NCBI GenBank assembly: GCA_020809705.1
Contig: CP085826.1
Location: forward strand, 2,852,001 to 2,916,000
Length of the DNA: 64,000 bases
Source: Calonectria ilicicola
Lineage: Eukaryota; Ascomycota; Sordariomycetes; Hypocreales; Nectriaceae
Direction of reading: 5' to 3'
Both the position numbers and the translations under genes were made by a program. Below are positions 35,684 through 48,743 of this stretch, piece by piece (the first letter of the stretch is position 1; each line of letters begins with the position of its first letter). The notes below the pieces were generated by a model. The model did not search any database. It saw nothing but the letters and a program-made list of their open reading frames with translations, and was not told the DNA's origin.

Positions 35684-36469
35684 TCAGCCAATAGCACGGC
35701 CAATCTCCGACTTGCGAATCAAAGGTCGAGGGGAGAGGCCACCAAGATAAACCTCATCATCAAAGGACATGCGAGGCGGCGTCGAAATTGAGTGACCACG
35801 CTTTTGTCGTCGCATATCAAGGGATTGGTTGCCCCGGGGTAGATAATCGCTTGACATGCGGGTCAAGGTGCGTTCAGGCTGATATCCATGCCAAGGATCA
35901 TGATGGCCAGGGGTGCTGATGGTGCTGCTGCGAGTGCTGCGAGTGCGACTCTGGCGAGAAGAGGGTGGGAGCTTAGCGAGGCGAGAGGGTTGGCGCTTGA
36001 GGGGAGGGATGTAGGCATCGTCTCCTTGAACGGTTTCGTCAGTGAGGCCAGGGCGTGAGTTGGGTGCACGGGCAAGGACAGGTGTGACGGGCATGTCTAC
36101 ACTGCGCTTGTGCTTGATGCTATGGGAGTTCAGTTCCTCCGAAGCTCGCGGGTGTCCATTGTGATAAATGATAACACTGGGTGGTTTTCGGATAGAAGTT
36201 GAGCTCTGCTGGCGCTTGTGCTGTCGGTTCAGTGGCTGGCATTCATCTTGATTGTTAGAATCAATAATGGGAGCCTTCTCATCTCCTCTCTCGGTCCTCC
36301 ATGACTCAATCTCTTCATCATCGATTGGAGTGATGCCTCTCTTGAAAAGAAAGCGGCGGCGTTGGCGAGAGCGACGGCGATAGATGACCAGGGCGAGAAT
36401 GCCGATGGCGGTTACTGGGATCGCAGTCGCCAGAACAATGATGAGAATCTTAACTTCGGTATCGTTCAT
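35684..36469 (-). CDS. Single-pass membrane protein of unknown function
   Basis: Intronless, 261 residues, ATG at 36467-36469 (MNDTEVKIL). One hydrophobic span (about residues 6-30, ILIIVLATAIPVTAIGILAL) is followed by a strongly basic stop-transfer stretch (YRRRSRQRRRFLFKRG). That predicts a very short N-terminus outside or in the lumen and a long cytosolic tail. The tail starts with ITPIDDEEIESWR, a motif I associate with conserved fungal single-pass proteins of unknown role. It continues Ser/Arg/Pro-rich with many RxxS-type sites (STSIRKPPSVIIYH, RQKRGHSISTPPR, ending PRPLIRKSEIGRAI), plausible kinase targets. No catalytic domain. Confidence 0.75.
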   Translation of the reverse strand: MNDTEVKILIIVLATAIPVTAIGILALVIYRRRSRQRRRFLFKRGITPIDDEEIESWRTERGDEKAPIIDSNNQDECQPLNRQHKRQQSSTSIRKPPSVIIYHNGHPRASEELNSHSIKHKRSVDMPVTPVLARAPNSRPGLTDETVQGDDAYIPPLKRQPSRLAKLPPSSRQSRTRSTRSSTISTPGHHDPWHGYQPERTLTRMSSDYLPRGNQSLDMRRQKRGHSISTPPRMSFDDEVYLGGLSPRPLIRKSEIGRAIG

Positions 36470-37700
36470 GGTCACTGTTCCATCTCGGGGAAAAAACTCA
36501 ATGCTAATTGGGTTGGTTCGTAATTGGGTGTTGGGTGAGGAGACCTGGTCCTGCCGTCCAACAAAGTCGCAGACCAGTAGGTTCTAAGAGCGAAAGAGGA
36601 TTGGTGATGGAGAGTGAGTCCACGATTTGTCGAATCGTAGACTTAACTTGCTCAGCAAGATCACCGTGAGTGGGTGCGTGACTTCGAGTCGAGGTGGTTA
36701 ACTGAAGTAATCGTGTTAGTATGGTGCTCTGATTTTTTTTTAAGTGAGTGATGAAAGTCAGGTGTGAGATGAGATGATGAGGGTGCCCAATAAGACAATA
36801 AGTCTGCTGTGGTGCTTTACTCATCTGGTTCATGCCACCAGTTCCAAATTGATTTTATCTTTGCTTCTTGTAATTGCTTCTTGGTGGTTGGGATCAACCA
36901 GACGAAGCAATTATTCGGGAAGATCAAGACAATCCTCATTTGAGGGTGGTACATGAACGAGACAGGCAGCAACACCAAGGGCCGCGGGCTCTGATAGCAA
37001 GGCAGGAAGACGTGATGTGCATTGTGATTGTGGGATGATATAGGCATATGCTGACGATATAAGGCAAGGAAACCAACATTCGAAGCCGGCGAATAGGTCA
37101 CAAACAGAAACCAGTCCGGACAATGGCAACCTGACTCGACTTGGAGCAAGCTGCTTGACAAGAGGTGAAGTGAAGAAGACGTTGTAAGGCGATGATGAAC
37201 TCCCGCTGGACCTGCCGTCCTTCAAGGTCCGGAATCTGGGAACAAGGAGGGCGATGGGATATCAGCCAGGCACGGAACGCCCTGGGGATAGCAGAGCCGA
37301 ACAAAGGCGGGAGCTGCGGAGGGATGGGGAAGGCTTGAAGCTATATAGGGACTGGGGGCCATGCGGGAGCTCTTGGGCTGGACTGGGGGACGAGAAAGAG
37401 GGACATGGGGGAGTGAGAGCCCCAGTCGGCCGGGGGTATGCAGTACACATCGTAGCGTCATGGGGGCATGGATTCGAGAACTGGAGTGAGAGCGCGCGAG
37501 AATGAGAGAGAGTGAAGAGCAGCAAGGGCGGGAATGGGGGGCGTGCGCGAGCGAGACATCGTGGGGGGAGTGCAGCCAGAAGAACAAGGCAGACAGAAGG
37601 AAGGAAACGTTGGTGGGGCTGAAGGGCGTGTAACAAGTGCGTAGGAGTGTGGCTGCGAAGGAGGGGAAGAAGGAAACTGAACCCACAAAACGCACACGCG
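36470..37700 (-). promoter_or_regulatory. Pyrimidine-rich upstream region of the membrane-protein gene
   Basis: Relative to the minus-strand gene this 1.2 kb is C/T-rich, most clearly at 37480-37680, consistent with a long promoter or leader. No discrete site can be assigned. Confidence 0.4.
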
Positions 37701-38189
37701 ATACATGATACATGCAACATGACACAAGCCATGGCCCGTTTTGCTGCCCTTGGAGGCATGCAGGTCTAGCAGGTACAATGCACTATAGCCTCCTGTCTCT
37801 GTCTCTCAGCGCAAATCCCGATTTTTTGTCGTTTCTCGACGGGCAAACGCCCATCTGTGTGAAACAGGCGCCATTGGTTGAACCACACTCAGCAGTTGGT
37901 TGAACGAGAACGAGGCCCATTAGAACTGAGCTCCTGATGCTGCTTGCTGCTGCTTGCTTGCTTGCTGCTCCTGCTGCTACTAGCGTACAGTACCTGTGCT
38001 ACTGCACTGCGCGCAACGTCGTCCCCGTTCTAAACGGCAACCTGCTTTTGCACTGCAGCGTGCAGTCTGGTTCAGAAATAATCCCGCAGGCCGTAGTGCA
38101 CAAAAATAATCATGGATTCATCCACCCAGCCTCAAGCGTCCCAGTTATTTCCTGGGTAATTTGGCCCAATGGCCAGCTCCGGCTTCCTT

Positions 38190-38212
38190 GGGCTGGGCTG
38201 GGCCGGGCTGGG
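38190..38212 (+). repeat. GGGCT tract, G-quadruplex candidate
   Basis: Five GGG runs (38190-92, 38195-97, 38200-02, 38205-07, 38210-12) with uniform 2-nt loops (CT, CT, CC, CT; one five-base period throughout). This meets the usual intramolecular quadruplex pattern on the + strand. Confidence 0.8.
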
Positions 38213-38270
38213 CGCTGCTGTGTGTCTGACTGAGCTGGTGCTGGCCGCTGGGCATTGGCGGGCGCTGCTT

Positions 38271-38281
38271 CCCCCCCCCCC
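38271..38281 (+). repeat. C11 homopolymer
   Basis: Run of 11 C about 60 bp from the GGG ladder and on the opposite strand sense. Confidence 0.9.
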
Positions 38282-41200
38282 TTCAGTGGGACCTTGGTGC
38301 TGCGGTTGACGGCCTTCCAGCCTCGTTAGGGCAGCCCGCTCCTCACCTCACATGGCCCGCTGGTCCACTAACGGCATGGCGCCATGAGCCAGCAACCAGC
38401 ACCACAGTGAACGTGGCGCGCCAGGGACACCCGAAGGGACCTAGTCCCTCCACTGGCTGGCCATGGCATGTCAGAGAGGCGCCCAGGGGCCAAGGGTACC
38501 TGTCTAATGGCCCGCCCCTGGGAAGCTGGCGATCGCCAACCGGGCCCACCACGGAAGCCAGCAGCACCACCAAAAAGAAAAAAACGTGAAAGTGAGAGCG
38601 CCAGGGATGGCCTTTGTTGGCCCAACACGCTTGCCAATTCAGGTCAGCACCTTGGCCAGGTCATCATTGTCAATCAGCCATGGCCTGCTACGCATGTCCA
38701 AGGTAAGCATCTCTAGCATCGGCCAACCCTTAATATCACTCGCCATGGCACTGGTTGGTGTATGCGTCTGCCACGCATGAGGAACCGGCCCTGCGCAAGG
38801 CCGCATGAGGGGCGCCGCAACTCACCATTGCGTAAAACTATTGTTTGCACACCGATCATGCCCAATATCCGGGAACCAGCATTCGAACCAGCATTCGTGT
38901 ATAGTCCATCCTCCAATTGTTGGGGTCCGCTAACACCCGTAGTGCATTTCCCCGGCCAATTCGCGAATCAGTCCCTGAGAAACCCAGGAACTTGTCAAGC
39001 CTTTGTGGTTCATGACGTCCGCCACCACGCTTCTGTGCCTGAATCTAGCCACGATCTCGTTCAAAGGCCTTTGGCCAGGCCGCTCTTGACCGTTTGTACC
39101 TTGCATGCCGTTCCAACACATGTCCAATCCATTCGCTGATTGATTCGAGACACCCATCTGCCCATTCATTCCCTTACTCAGCCGTAAATCCACCGTATCA
39201 AGCCACCCGATCATGACCTTTTGCTTGCTCCATTGCAATCGCAGGAACAGATCATCCATTTCACCCTTTCCCCTCGCATCCACTTCCCTTAGCACGTCTT
39301 CTAGATGAGGACCGGTCACCAAAAAGTCTAAGACACGCGTGCATGTTGCAGTCGGTGAGAGAAGAAAAGCCTCCTCCTGTCTGCAACCAAACCAAAGCGT
39401 CAGAAACAAGACAGACGGCGCCAAAACACACAGCAGAGCTCGCCACCCTGTGCAAGCCATCATATCAGGAAAAAGAAAGAACGTATATCAAGCAGAAAAG
39501 TTAATATGATCCAACATTTTTCGTTTCCTTTCTTTTTTTCCTTCTAGCTTGTAGGGACTTTAGCACGACTTCCCATGTGGTGGTGGTGATCTTTCTTGGG
39601 AACATCTGTGCGCAGTACCGCCGGAGCGTACGCCAAGCTCGCTCGGCGGTCTTGGGCTCCCGAGCTTCCTTGTCGTCCGCACCCAATATCGGCGTCCGGG
39701 GTACGCACGGCGGTGTCTAACACCCCCGCGCACACCGGCAGCCATGGACGGTGACAGGATGCAAGGGAGGGCGAGCACCGGAAAACGCCAGCGAACTGGA
39801 ATGCAGCTTTTCTGGAGGGCATGGCGGGCATGGCAGGATCAAGATTCGGTGTCCTTGATTCTCAAAGGGCCTAGCCCACGCGACGATGCCCCGTGTCTCG
39901 CCCTGTCTCTCATCTGCCTCTCTCACTTGCCGGCTGCAATCTGGAAAGAGGGCATCGGCCGAAGGCGATGGACAGACGGGGCAGAAGCACCTCAGGATTA
40001 CGAGTCTCTTCTCTCTCTCCCCCCGCAGCGATGGGTGACGTTGAGCTTTCCAAACTGTATTCCCTTCAATCCAAAGCTGTATGATTGGCCAGACGGCATG
40101 CACAAGCCTGAACGATTGCCGTATCTTGAGTTTCCAAACCGCATCAGACAAGGTGCCTCAGACCCCGTCCTGTCAGGCAATCCCCGCGGGCTTTTTTTTT
40201 CCACCGTAACCGTCGCACGGAATCCATACTACCCTTGGCCATCGTGGGCCCTCCTTGACGTACGTGGTCCATTTACAGCTAAGCAAGTGACCGGTGGCCT
40301 AGGATAGAATCACTCCGCCAAGCGACTATTGGTATGGCCGTTACGGTGAACCAAGCCAAAACAGACGCCTCCCTCGTTTGACAGTCCGAGGCCTACCGAT
40401 GTTATTCGGGCGGCGGAAACATCGGGAGATTGAAATGATTAGCCGATCGGTCTATTGAATGCAACATACCGAGAGACCCCAACTGACAGGAGGCCATCAA
40501 AAGAAACGGTCGAACAGTGGGACAAAACATCTCGAGCCAATAACAGCAGTTGGAGTGATCCGAAAAAGCAACTACGACAGCACGTCACATTAAACCGTTC
40601 CTTTTTCCTTTTAGACGTTTATGATTTGTATCTTATTCTCAGCTCATAATTTTCTTTTTATTTTGAATTTTCTTCCATCTGTCTTGGTTCCTCGTTCAGT
40701 TCCTCTTTTTTTTTGACTTTGTGTGCGAACACCAGCGGGACGCGGGGCGATCATGAACTGGTGCGACGATGCGATGTGGGAACGGTCGATTGGATCATGG
40801 CTCGATGGGCACGGCAGGCCCCGGGCAAGGAGCAAGGGTTTTTGCAACAGCGCGCAACGGGCCTTGCCTTGCCTTGGGCTTCCCGCACGATTTGCGGATA
40901 CTACGTCGAGGTGGTCCTGTATCCGACGTGCACACGATGGAATTTCGCCGTGATAGGAGCAGCCTAGGGGATTTTTTTCTTCCTTTGCAGTTGTAGTTCC
41001 GCGAGGGGTGTCGCAGGCATAGTAGGTACCCTGACCCACCGAACCCGTAGGCTTACCGAACATAGTAGTTCCCCCAAACCTTAGGCCAGCGAATCCCAGT
41101 TTCGGCCGCAAATCTCTCGATAAACCCCGAGGGCCAGCCTCTTGACATCGTCATGACTGCAGGATTTGCTTCCGTAGCTCGTTGCCGGATTAAGATGGCT

Positions 41201-42225
41201 CCCGTGGTCGCTTGTTCAGCATGCCGATACCCATGCACGTTGTCTTCCGTTGAATTAAAGAAAAAAGTCACTTTGCGCGTGTCCCAAGGCACCAAGAATA
41301 AAAAAGAAAAACAGCTAGCTCCCTTACTTACTCGGCCGCGCGCCATTCTCCCACGCTCACGTTAGGAGACTCGCTAACCCGTCGGTCTCCATCTCGCTAG
41401 AAAAGTGGCAGTGGGCAGTGGGCAGTGGCGCCTGCCAGAACGGCCGTCTCAGTGGAAGTGTCAGCCCATGGTGTCAGCCAAGCGTTGCTTGGTGCAAGTC
41501 ACAGGTGCGTCCTGGTTGGCTCCCGCAACACTGGCGTAATTCCGTCCCAGACACCAGGCCCCCTCTCAGGGACAAAGATCATGATACAAAGAAAATCAAT
41601 AGGGCCGGGGTTCCTGGAATCGCTGCTTCTTTTCTTCTTTGTGACGGGCTGCCATGTGTCGGGGAGACATCTAAGCTCCTTTGTAAACTTGTTCACATAT
41701 GCGCATCATCTCACCATGATGAACGTTCGGCTAGAGGCTGCAAAGTGTGTGCAGATTCGCTTTGGCTAGCCCGCTCGATTCCTGGTCCCTACCGACCTCC
41801 AGGGACCGGACCTGAGAAAAAAAAAAAGTACAGTAGCGCACCCATATCCCATCTCCACATTAGCATGCAACGTCAAACTCACTCACCGTGAAGACCGCGT
41901 GAAAGCCAGGATTCCTGACATGAGATTCCCGTGCAGGGGGAGGGGGAGTAGCGGAAAAGAGCCTCCCCCCCATTTGCGGTCTGCGGATATTCCACGGCTT
42001 GTCAGGGGACAGCCGTGCGTTGCGAGACGGCGGCTGCGATCTGAATGGTGGCTGTGGCTGTGGTGGTATCGGTGGACATTGAATGTTTTTCCCTCTTGCC
42101 ATGGGTGTGTGGGATAGACAAGCCGATGCCTGTCATGGACTACGCCTACATGATACTAGATAGGGAGGGGGGAAGAGACACACAGCTCAGCTTCGATTGA
42201 CGTACGTGCGTATGCACAGTAGCTC

Positions 42226-42244
42226 CTCTCTCTCTCTCTCTCTC
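42226..42244 (+). repeat. (CT)n microsatellite
   Basis: Nine and a half perfect CT units in the gene-poor interval. Confidence 0.9.
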
Positions 42245-43876
42245 CGCATCTCGAGACCTCGTGGGGGTTCTTGGTGTGCGGCTGACACACCTCTCACAGG
42301 GCCAGAACACGCACTATGCGGTGCTGGTGTGGTGCAAATCAAATCCGATTCCACCGTTTCGTGCTATGGACGAGTGTTTTGTCAGTCAAACTGGGGAAAT
42401 GACTTTCTGCGACACATAGCCGGTTTGAAACCGGTCCCCCTCTCGCTCCCAAACTTCCAGCAAAGAACGCAGGCCGGTCCAGAAACCTCGCTTACACGGG
42501 CGCCAGCCCATATCCGTCCATGGCCGTTCGTCTGATGTTGATTCTTGGCCAACCTGCAACGAACCGCAGCTGAGCGAGCGAGCGGAACGAACGCCTAGCT
42601 TGAGCGTCCGTCTATTCCCATTCAGCTGTCTCTTGTCTCTCCCAACAAGCCCGTGGCGATCCGGTCCATTTACGTTCAGTCGCTCGGACCATTTTTTGAG
42701 GGGGACAAATGGCTGGGGGTGGGCGGAGGGGCAGCGACGGCGTCAGCCACAAAGAGAGCTGTTAGAGTGAGGGACGGCCTCATGCTAACTACGACGGGAC
42801 GGCTCACGTCCGATCTTGCTTAGCTCCCATCAACCGTGGGACGCCATGGCCGCCGCTTCTTTTTTGGGGGTGCCAAAGGGAGGATGGATGGGAGGATCAC
42901 CGCTAATCTATCCGAAAGCCGAGTTGTTCTTTTAGCACTGACTCCCGTCCTTTGATCCAAAGGCCCAAGCCAAACCCATTGAGGTTTGCAAGGCGAGCAA
43001 CGAATGAGATGCCTCGATGCTCCGAAACGAGGGTCAAAAATCCCAGAACTCGTGAGTCAAATCTAATGCAATTTGTCCCCATGTCTAGCCCTTGCGCCAT
43101 TCAGGAACGCGTGAGCAATGCGGTGTAAGCTAGCAGGCTTTTCTTGGATGCTTGATCCTGACGAGCAATACACTGCTGTCCCCCGCATTGTATGTAGGCA
43201 ATATGTATGTCTGGGGCTTCTTATTGTGAGAGACAAAAGACAATCGCAAGTGAGCGTCATTTGCGTGTTCCCATGACCCTCCCTTCAACGGCCAGGGGCT
43301 AGCATGGAGCAATGGGGTTCGCTGTGGGGAACAAACGGGCAAGGCTCTGGACGGGCCCCCGTTGATGGCGGGACTAAGTGCGTGCACTAGGGAGAACCGT
43401 CTCTCCAGAACGTGTCGTAGTGTGTGATACACCGCTTCTTCTCTGCCAGCACCAGCCTCTAATTGACGAACAACTTACGTTTGCCTTTTTCATCCTCGCC
43501 ACCACTTTGGTCATCGTCATCATCACCACCACCGTTAACTCACCACCATCACCAACCACCCCCTCCTTCGTGTGCCCTACCGGTTTTTCCGTACCTTGCT
43601 TGACTGTGTGCTGCTACCTTTTTGTTTCTGATTTCCCTGCTTGCCCCTCACCACGCCCCCAACGTGCTTGGCATTGTCCAATATTGATTGCACCACCACA
43701 CCATTCGTTTGCCTTGGGCTCGCTTCCCGTGTCATCTCACCACCCACAAAAGACACAAGATGGTGGTGTAGGTCGTTGAAACCAAGCCCCTTAGCGCAGG
43801 AACATCTCAGCTGGGAATAGCCCATCACCATGCTCCCCTCCCCTCGCTTGCCTCGTGTTTGCTGATGCAAGGCACC

Positions 43877-43902
43877 CTGCTGCTGCTGCTGCTGCTGCTG
43901 CT
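43877..43902 (+). repeat. (CTG)8 microsatellite
   Basis: Eight perfect CTG units plus CT, followed by imperfect TGCTGCCGCT. Not within a supported coding frame. Confidence 0.9.
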
Positions 43903-46900
43903 AGATGCTGCCGCTACTGTGAGAATGATTCCCACGCCTGCGAGGGGCCGAGGCTGGCCTTAAACCAAGCTAGGTCTGGCCTCACCATCCTTTATCTCTC
44001 GACTTGCCCGTAACACCATCCAGAGCTGAGGGGCTCGCTCACCCGTTTGCTTCGTCACTGGTCCAAGTCCGAATCACGAACACCCAACCTCCACCACCTC
44101 CTCCACCTCCACCCCTTACTTCTCCAATATTTCTAACCCACAACACCACGATGACTTGCAGCCCCCCTCCCCCCTTCTTCAGACCCGCTTTATCAACTTG
44201 CGCTTCTCCCACACTCCCACGCTCCCAGTTCGAATCAGCGGCCGCCCTTAAACATTTAGCAACCTAGATCAGCGGCTGAGAGAGGTTCGTCTCCTCACCC
44301 CGTGCAAGCCATGATGCGTCTAGGCCCAGATCGGTGCGAGGCACAGAAACCAGTTTAATTACGCATGTTGCCCAAAGGAATGCCGGTGATCATGTGTATG
44401 CCCATGTGTGATGAGGCCCGATACCTCAGCTTCACACACTAACCAGAAAACTGCATGTCACCACCATGAGCTTCTCCGACTTGGCCCGGGGTGGCTGATG
44501 ATGTGAACAAAAAATAATCACGGTAAAATGAGGGGTTGCAATTAAGACAATCCCTCAATGACACATGGCACAGCCCATGGCCACTCCCTTGGCCCTCCAA
44601 GTGTGCTGAAAACTACATGCTTGCAGCCAGCTGCAATGTAGACTTGAGGCGAAGCTCTCTGGGGAGGACTTTGGTCACAAATCCGTCACCCGGGATGGTG
44701 GCGGTCGGAGGAATGGAGAGGGGATCCCCGACACAGGCCAGGCCAGGCCATGGTGCAATACGGCAATGGTGAAGCATCGCGTATCAATGTCTCGTCCTGT
44801 TCTAGCCAGCCGACGTTGTAGCACATGGACATCACAGGCGGGCGAAGTCTCCCAGAATAGATAGGCCCAGGACTACGTCAGGCTTCTTACCTAACCGGGG
44901 AATCCTGGCCGAGCCTTTCCAACTACTTGCACCAGCCCGCGTGGTTTAAACGTTGGTTGACGACACCACCTTACCGGCAGGCAAATGCCTGCAGCAGTCG
45001 ACCGGGTTTGGAAGTTGCACAAGAAAAAAAAAATGTCCGTAATGACTGTGCGTTTTTTCCCCATTTGGGGCTGAATGGCATCGCGATGCGTCTAGACTAT
45101 CGCTGATCTCCATGTCTGAAAAATAACTTCCCATACGCAGTTTTCTGTGTCACAACTACATCCAGTAAGCAAGCATGTCTGAGTAGTCCTACTTTCACAC
45201 GCACACATGCAGTTTTTTTTTTCCTCCCTCCCTCTCTCTTCTCCTTGTCTCTGTTCCCCTCACCTCCCCTCCCTCCTCACCTCAAACCAACTCCCTGCCC
45301 TACAGTCATCGTAACAGGATCCTACACTAGCAACCCTGCAACTCCAAGGCCAAGGCCGGCTCGCTCACCATCTTTGGAGCCGATCATCACAAAGAAGCGA
45401 GCCATGCCTCTTATGGCGTGCATTCACGTCTGACTTTGATTGCCTTGAGCATTCCACTCCCCGCGTCAACAAAAATAACCGCGGCGGGGGGTGGGCGAGG
45501 GAGGGCGACACAGCAGCCGCCCGATGATGCGCTGATGCTCGATTCTGCGGGTGGCCGATAATGTCCGAAACAGCTAAGCTCCTCTCGTATCGATCGTTCC
45601 CACGCGGTCTCACAGTGGATCTTCAATATTTGTCATGGGCGATTCCGTATATCGATGTAACTTGTTACAATCGAGAGGCTGAACGGGGCTGCCGAACAAA
45701 AGTCACCTGAAAGCACTCTCATGTATGCACATCAACTACGCTGCCCCTCCCGTGGCAAAGCCAACGTCTGTTGGTCCGTTCCTGCTCGCCTACGGCAAAC
45801 CATTTCTTGTGTTACACGAAGGATTGGGGTCCTCTATCGGCTTAGCAGCATGAATCGACCCGTTTGTCCCATTCAAGAGCTGAAAGAAGAGTCCCATCTA
45901 TGTCGTTTCTGTGTAGTACAAGGGGCCGGGTTTGCCGCTATCCAGCCCGTGTGCAGCGGCATACCCTGCACCGCAGGCAAACATCTGCAAGCCCAGGCAG
46001 GCCGTCGCTTTTTACAATGCATCGTGATGCTGCTGGCCGTCGCAAACGGAAGCGCGACCCAATCTTTTGCCCTCTTCTCTGCCGTGTCCCACTCAGTGTA
46101 TGGGGACTCTTCCTGTGCAACTCCAAACTGCGGGCGGCCCTGTGAAGCCATGGATTGCAACAGGGTAGATCCCTGCGCAGAAACGATTGGCGGCCTGGTC
46201 CCTGGATCTTCGTCCTGGCCACTAGGCCTGTCGAGGCGTAGCGCCGGGCCGATGGGGCAGGAGCTGGCCATGTTTGAGACTGCAAGCTTAGAAATTCTGC
46301 GATTAGCTTTGAGACAGCAAGGCTTCGGAGAATGGGGAGACCGTGTGTCTCAATTCAATCAATCTACAACACTCGGAAGTCGGATCGCGTCAAGCTAAGT
46401 CAGCTGGCATTCCAGCGCGTCCCTTTTCTCGGTTGCCCGCCAATTGGAGATTCCCCCACGTAGAGAGAGCCAGGGCGGCCAATGGGCGGCGCACACAGCA
46501 GCATACATGCTTACGCTCGTACATTACAGCGACTCCATCGACTTTCGATATGGGGCCGGTGCTCACTACTGCCGGTTCACACGTCGTCATCCACCTTGAC
46601 ACGAGGCATTCATGTAGGTACCAGCTGCACGGGCATGCGCACGAGCAAAAGCACAGGGACGATCTAGACTTTGTGGGACCCGATTGAAGCGATGAAAAGG
46701 CAAATAAAAAACAAATAAAAAAAGTGAAAACAAAATCTCGAATAAAAGAATCGCGGTGAGAGAACAAGGAAGATTCTCCCTGCAGCATCGAGGCCAATTA
46801 CAGGGCCAAGAACTCTATGCTCGGGCTCGGGCGATGCGATGCGATGGAGCATGCCTTGCAGGTCGCGTATTGTCCAATCCAGAAAAGCCACACCTGTTGT

Positions 46901-48689
46901 CAACAATAACATCAAAACAACCAAGGCCCCAAGTTCAGACGCGCACGCGAGACCTGATGATGGCGCAGCTCGCGGTTGTCAGCCTCTGTTAGTTTGATGT
47001 TGTTGTCTTTGTGGGCATGGCCCAGAGCAGGCATCGGAATTGGGCAGTGAGACAAGACTGACCATGTCTACGCTCTCGCCCGGGTCTATCCCATCCCGGA
47101 GAGTAATCAATCCGGTCGGAGTCAATAATAGGTAAGCAAATGCCTGTTTTTTTTCTCTCGGCCGCCGCCTTGCCGTTGCACACACCCCATCTCGGACCCC
47201 GGGTTTCCTTCTGAGAAGCCATCTGCAAGCCGCGGGTGGTGCCAGCAGATAGATGCGTGGAGCATCAGTGGCGTCCAAGACCGCCCGGGCCGTTGAGACG
47301 GCTGTCCCGAATTAATAGACTGCTAGAAAGCGATTCGCTTCTTGTTCGTCCTGGGTTTGCCAATAATCTAGTCTCATTAGCCCTACAATGCGAATTATGG
47401 GCAAAATTAACAGGGTGGTGAGATTTGAGGGAGGGCTCGGATGCGGCCGTGTGTTCGTGTGTTCGTGTGCGAGACGGAGATGGCTATTTGATTGGTTGGC
47501 TCAGAAGTGAGGCCTCGAAACATGGCCTGGTCAGACCAGAATGTCACTGCACCATCAGGCACCAAATCGCTCCGCACCAATCATCCGCCAACTCCCTGGT
47601 TTTCGCACCGTCCGTCTCGTGCAATCATTTACTCAATGCCATGAAATCTAAAGAGCACGGAGCGAGTTCTAAAAAATCATCCTTGCAAAAAGCCACGGGC
47701 CGAGCACGCGAGCCAAACGAACCACTTGCCACTCATTCATTCATTCACCCACACACACGCACGCCGCCAAGAAGGAGAAAAAAAAAAAAAAAGACGAACC
47801 CATTCCAAAAAAAACAATGCAACGTTCCCCCCTACACTCCAGTCTTCTCGGCTTTCACTCGTCTAGTCGGGCTGTAGTTCTCACCCTCCACCCGCCTAAG
47901 CGTGTTTCATGTTTTCCCTCTCGACTCCGGGCCAGACACGTAGACTGGGCATGCCACGACTTCGCCACTGGGACGGTGAGTTTGACCCTATTTTTTTCTT
48001 TTCTTTTTTCTTGATAGGCCTTGGCGCAAGATGCAAGATGCAGCGCACGCTGGATGCGATGCATGCACACTGCATATCTCTCTCCCTCCCCCGCCCAGCC
48101 CAGCCCAGCCACCCACCCACAGTCACAGTGGCTGGACTTTGTGTCGACGCGTAAACCACAACTGCCCGATGCAGTAGTACTCGATACAGCGCACATGTAT
48201 AATACAATTTCTCTTAATGCGAGCACGGGACTCCCGAAGCTGTCTCGAAGCCAATAAGGCTTAGGCGATCCGTCATGCTGGGATGGAGGTACCATCGGCT
48301 CCAGGGATGCCCGCTGTCTGCCAGAGGTATGGGAATGCCTCCCTTTCGCTGCTTAGTCTGTCCCCGCGAACACATTATTGGAAGGCGTTAACGAGAACAG
48401 CTCGCTTAACGGCCCAAGTGGTATAGCCAGCTCTTGTAATCCTCAGCCTCCCTCCCGCCAGCCTCCCCTGTAGTGCAAACACACCGCTAGACACCCGTCC
48501 ATAGGAACCCGTGTTAATCCCCAACATGATCCAAGACATGGTGCAACGATTGATGATTCATCTTGTGCTCTGCCTCTCTCTGCTGAGTGAGAGCGGCTCA
48601 TTAGGTCAGCTGAGGCATTAAGCACTCAGTCACTTCGGCAGGCCTCGGTCCTACTCTGTTTGGGAATGGCTTACTTCACAAAGGATCTA

Positions 48690-48743
48690 TGTGTGTGTGT
48701 GTGTGTGAACGAACGTGCGTGCGTGTGTGTACGTACGTGTGTC
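48690..48743 (+). repeat. (TG)9 and degenerate alternating purine-pyrimidine tract
   Basis: Perfect (TG)9 at 48690-48707, then GAACGAAC and GTGCGTGCGTGTGTGTACGTACGTGTG. Largely alternating purine-pyrimidine, a left-handed-DNA-prone composition. Confidence 0.85.

Noticed and set aside
43868..43920. CTG repeat as part of a poly-Gln or poly-Leu coding gene
   Set aside because: No extended open frame with coding features surrounds the repeat on either strand.
45721..46398. 225-codon + frame
   Set aside because: Composition is typical of translated non-coding GC-rich DNA (Cys, Ser, Arg), with overlapping long frames on the other strand and no domain or splice context.
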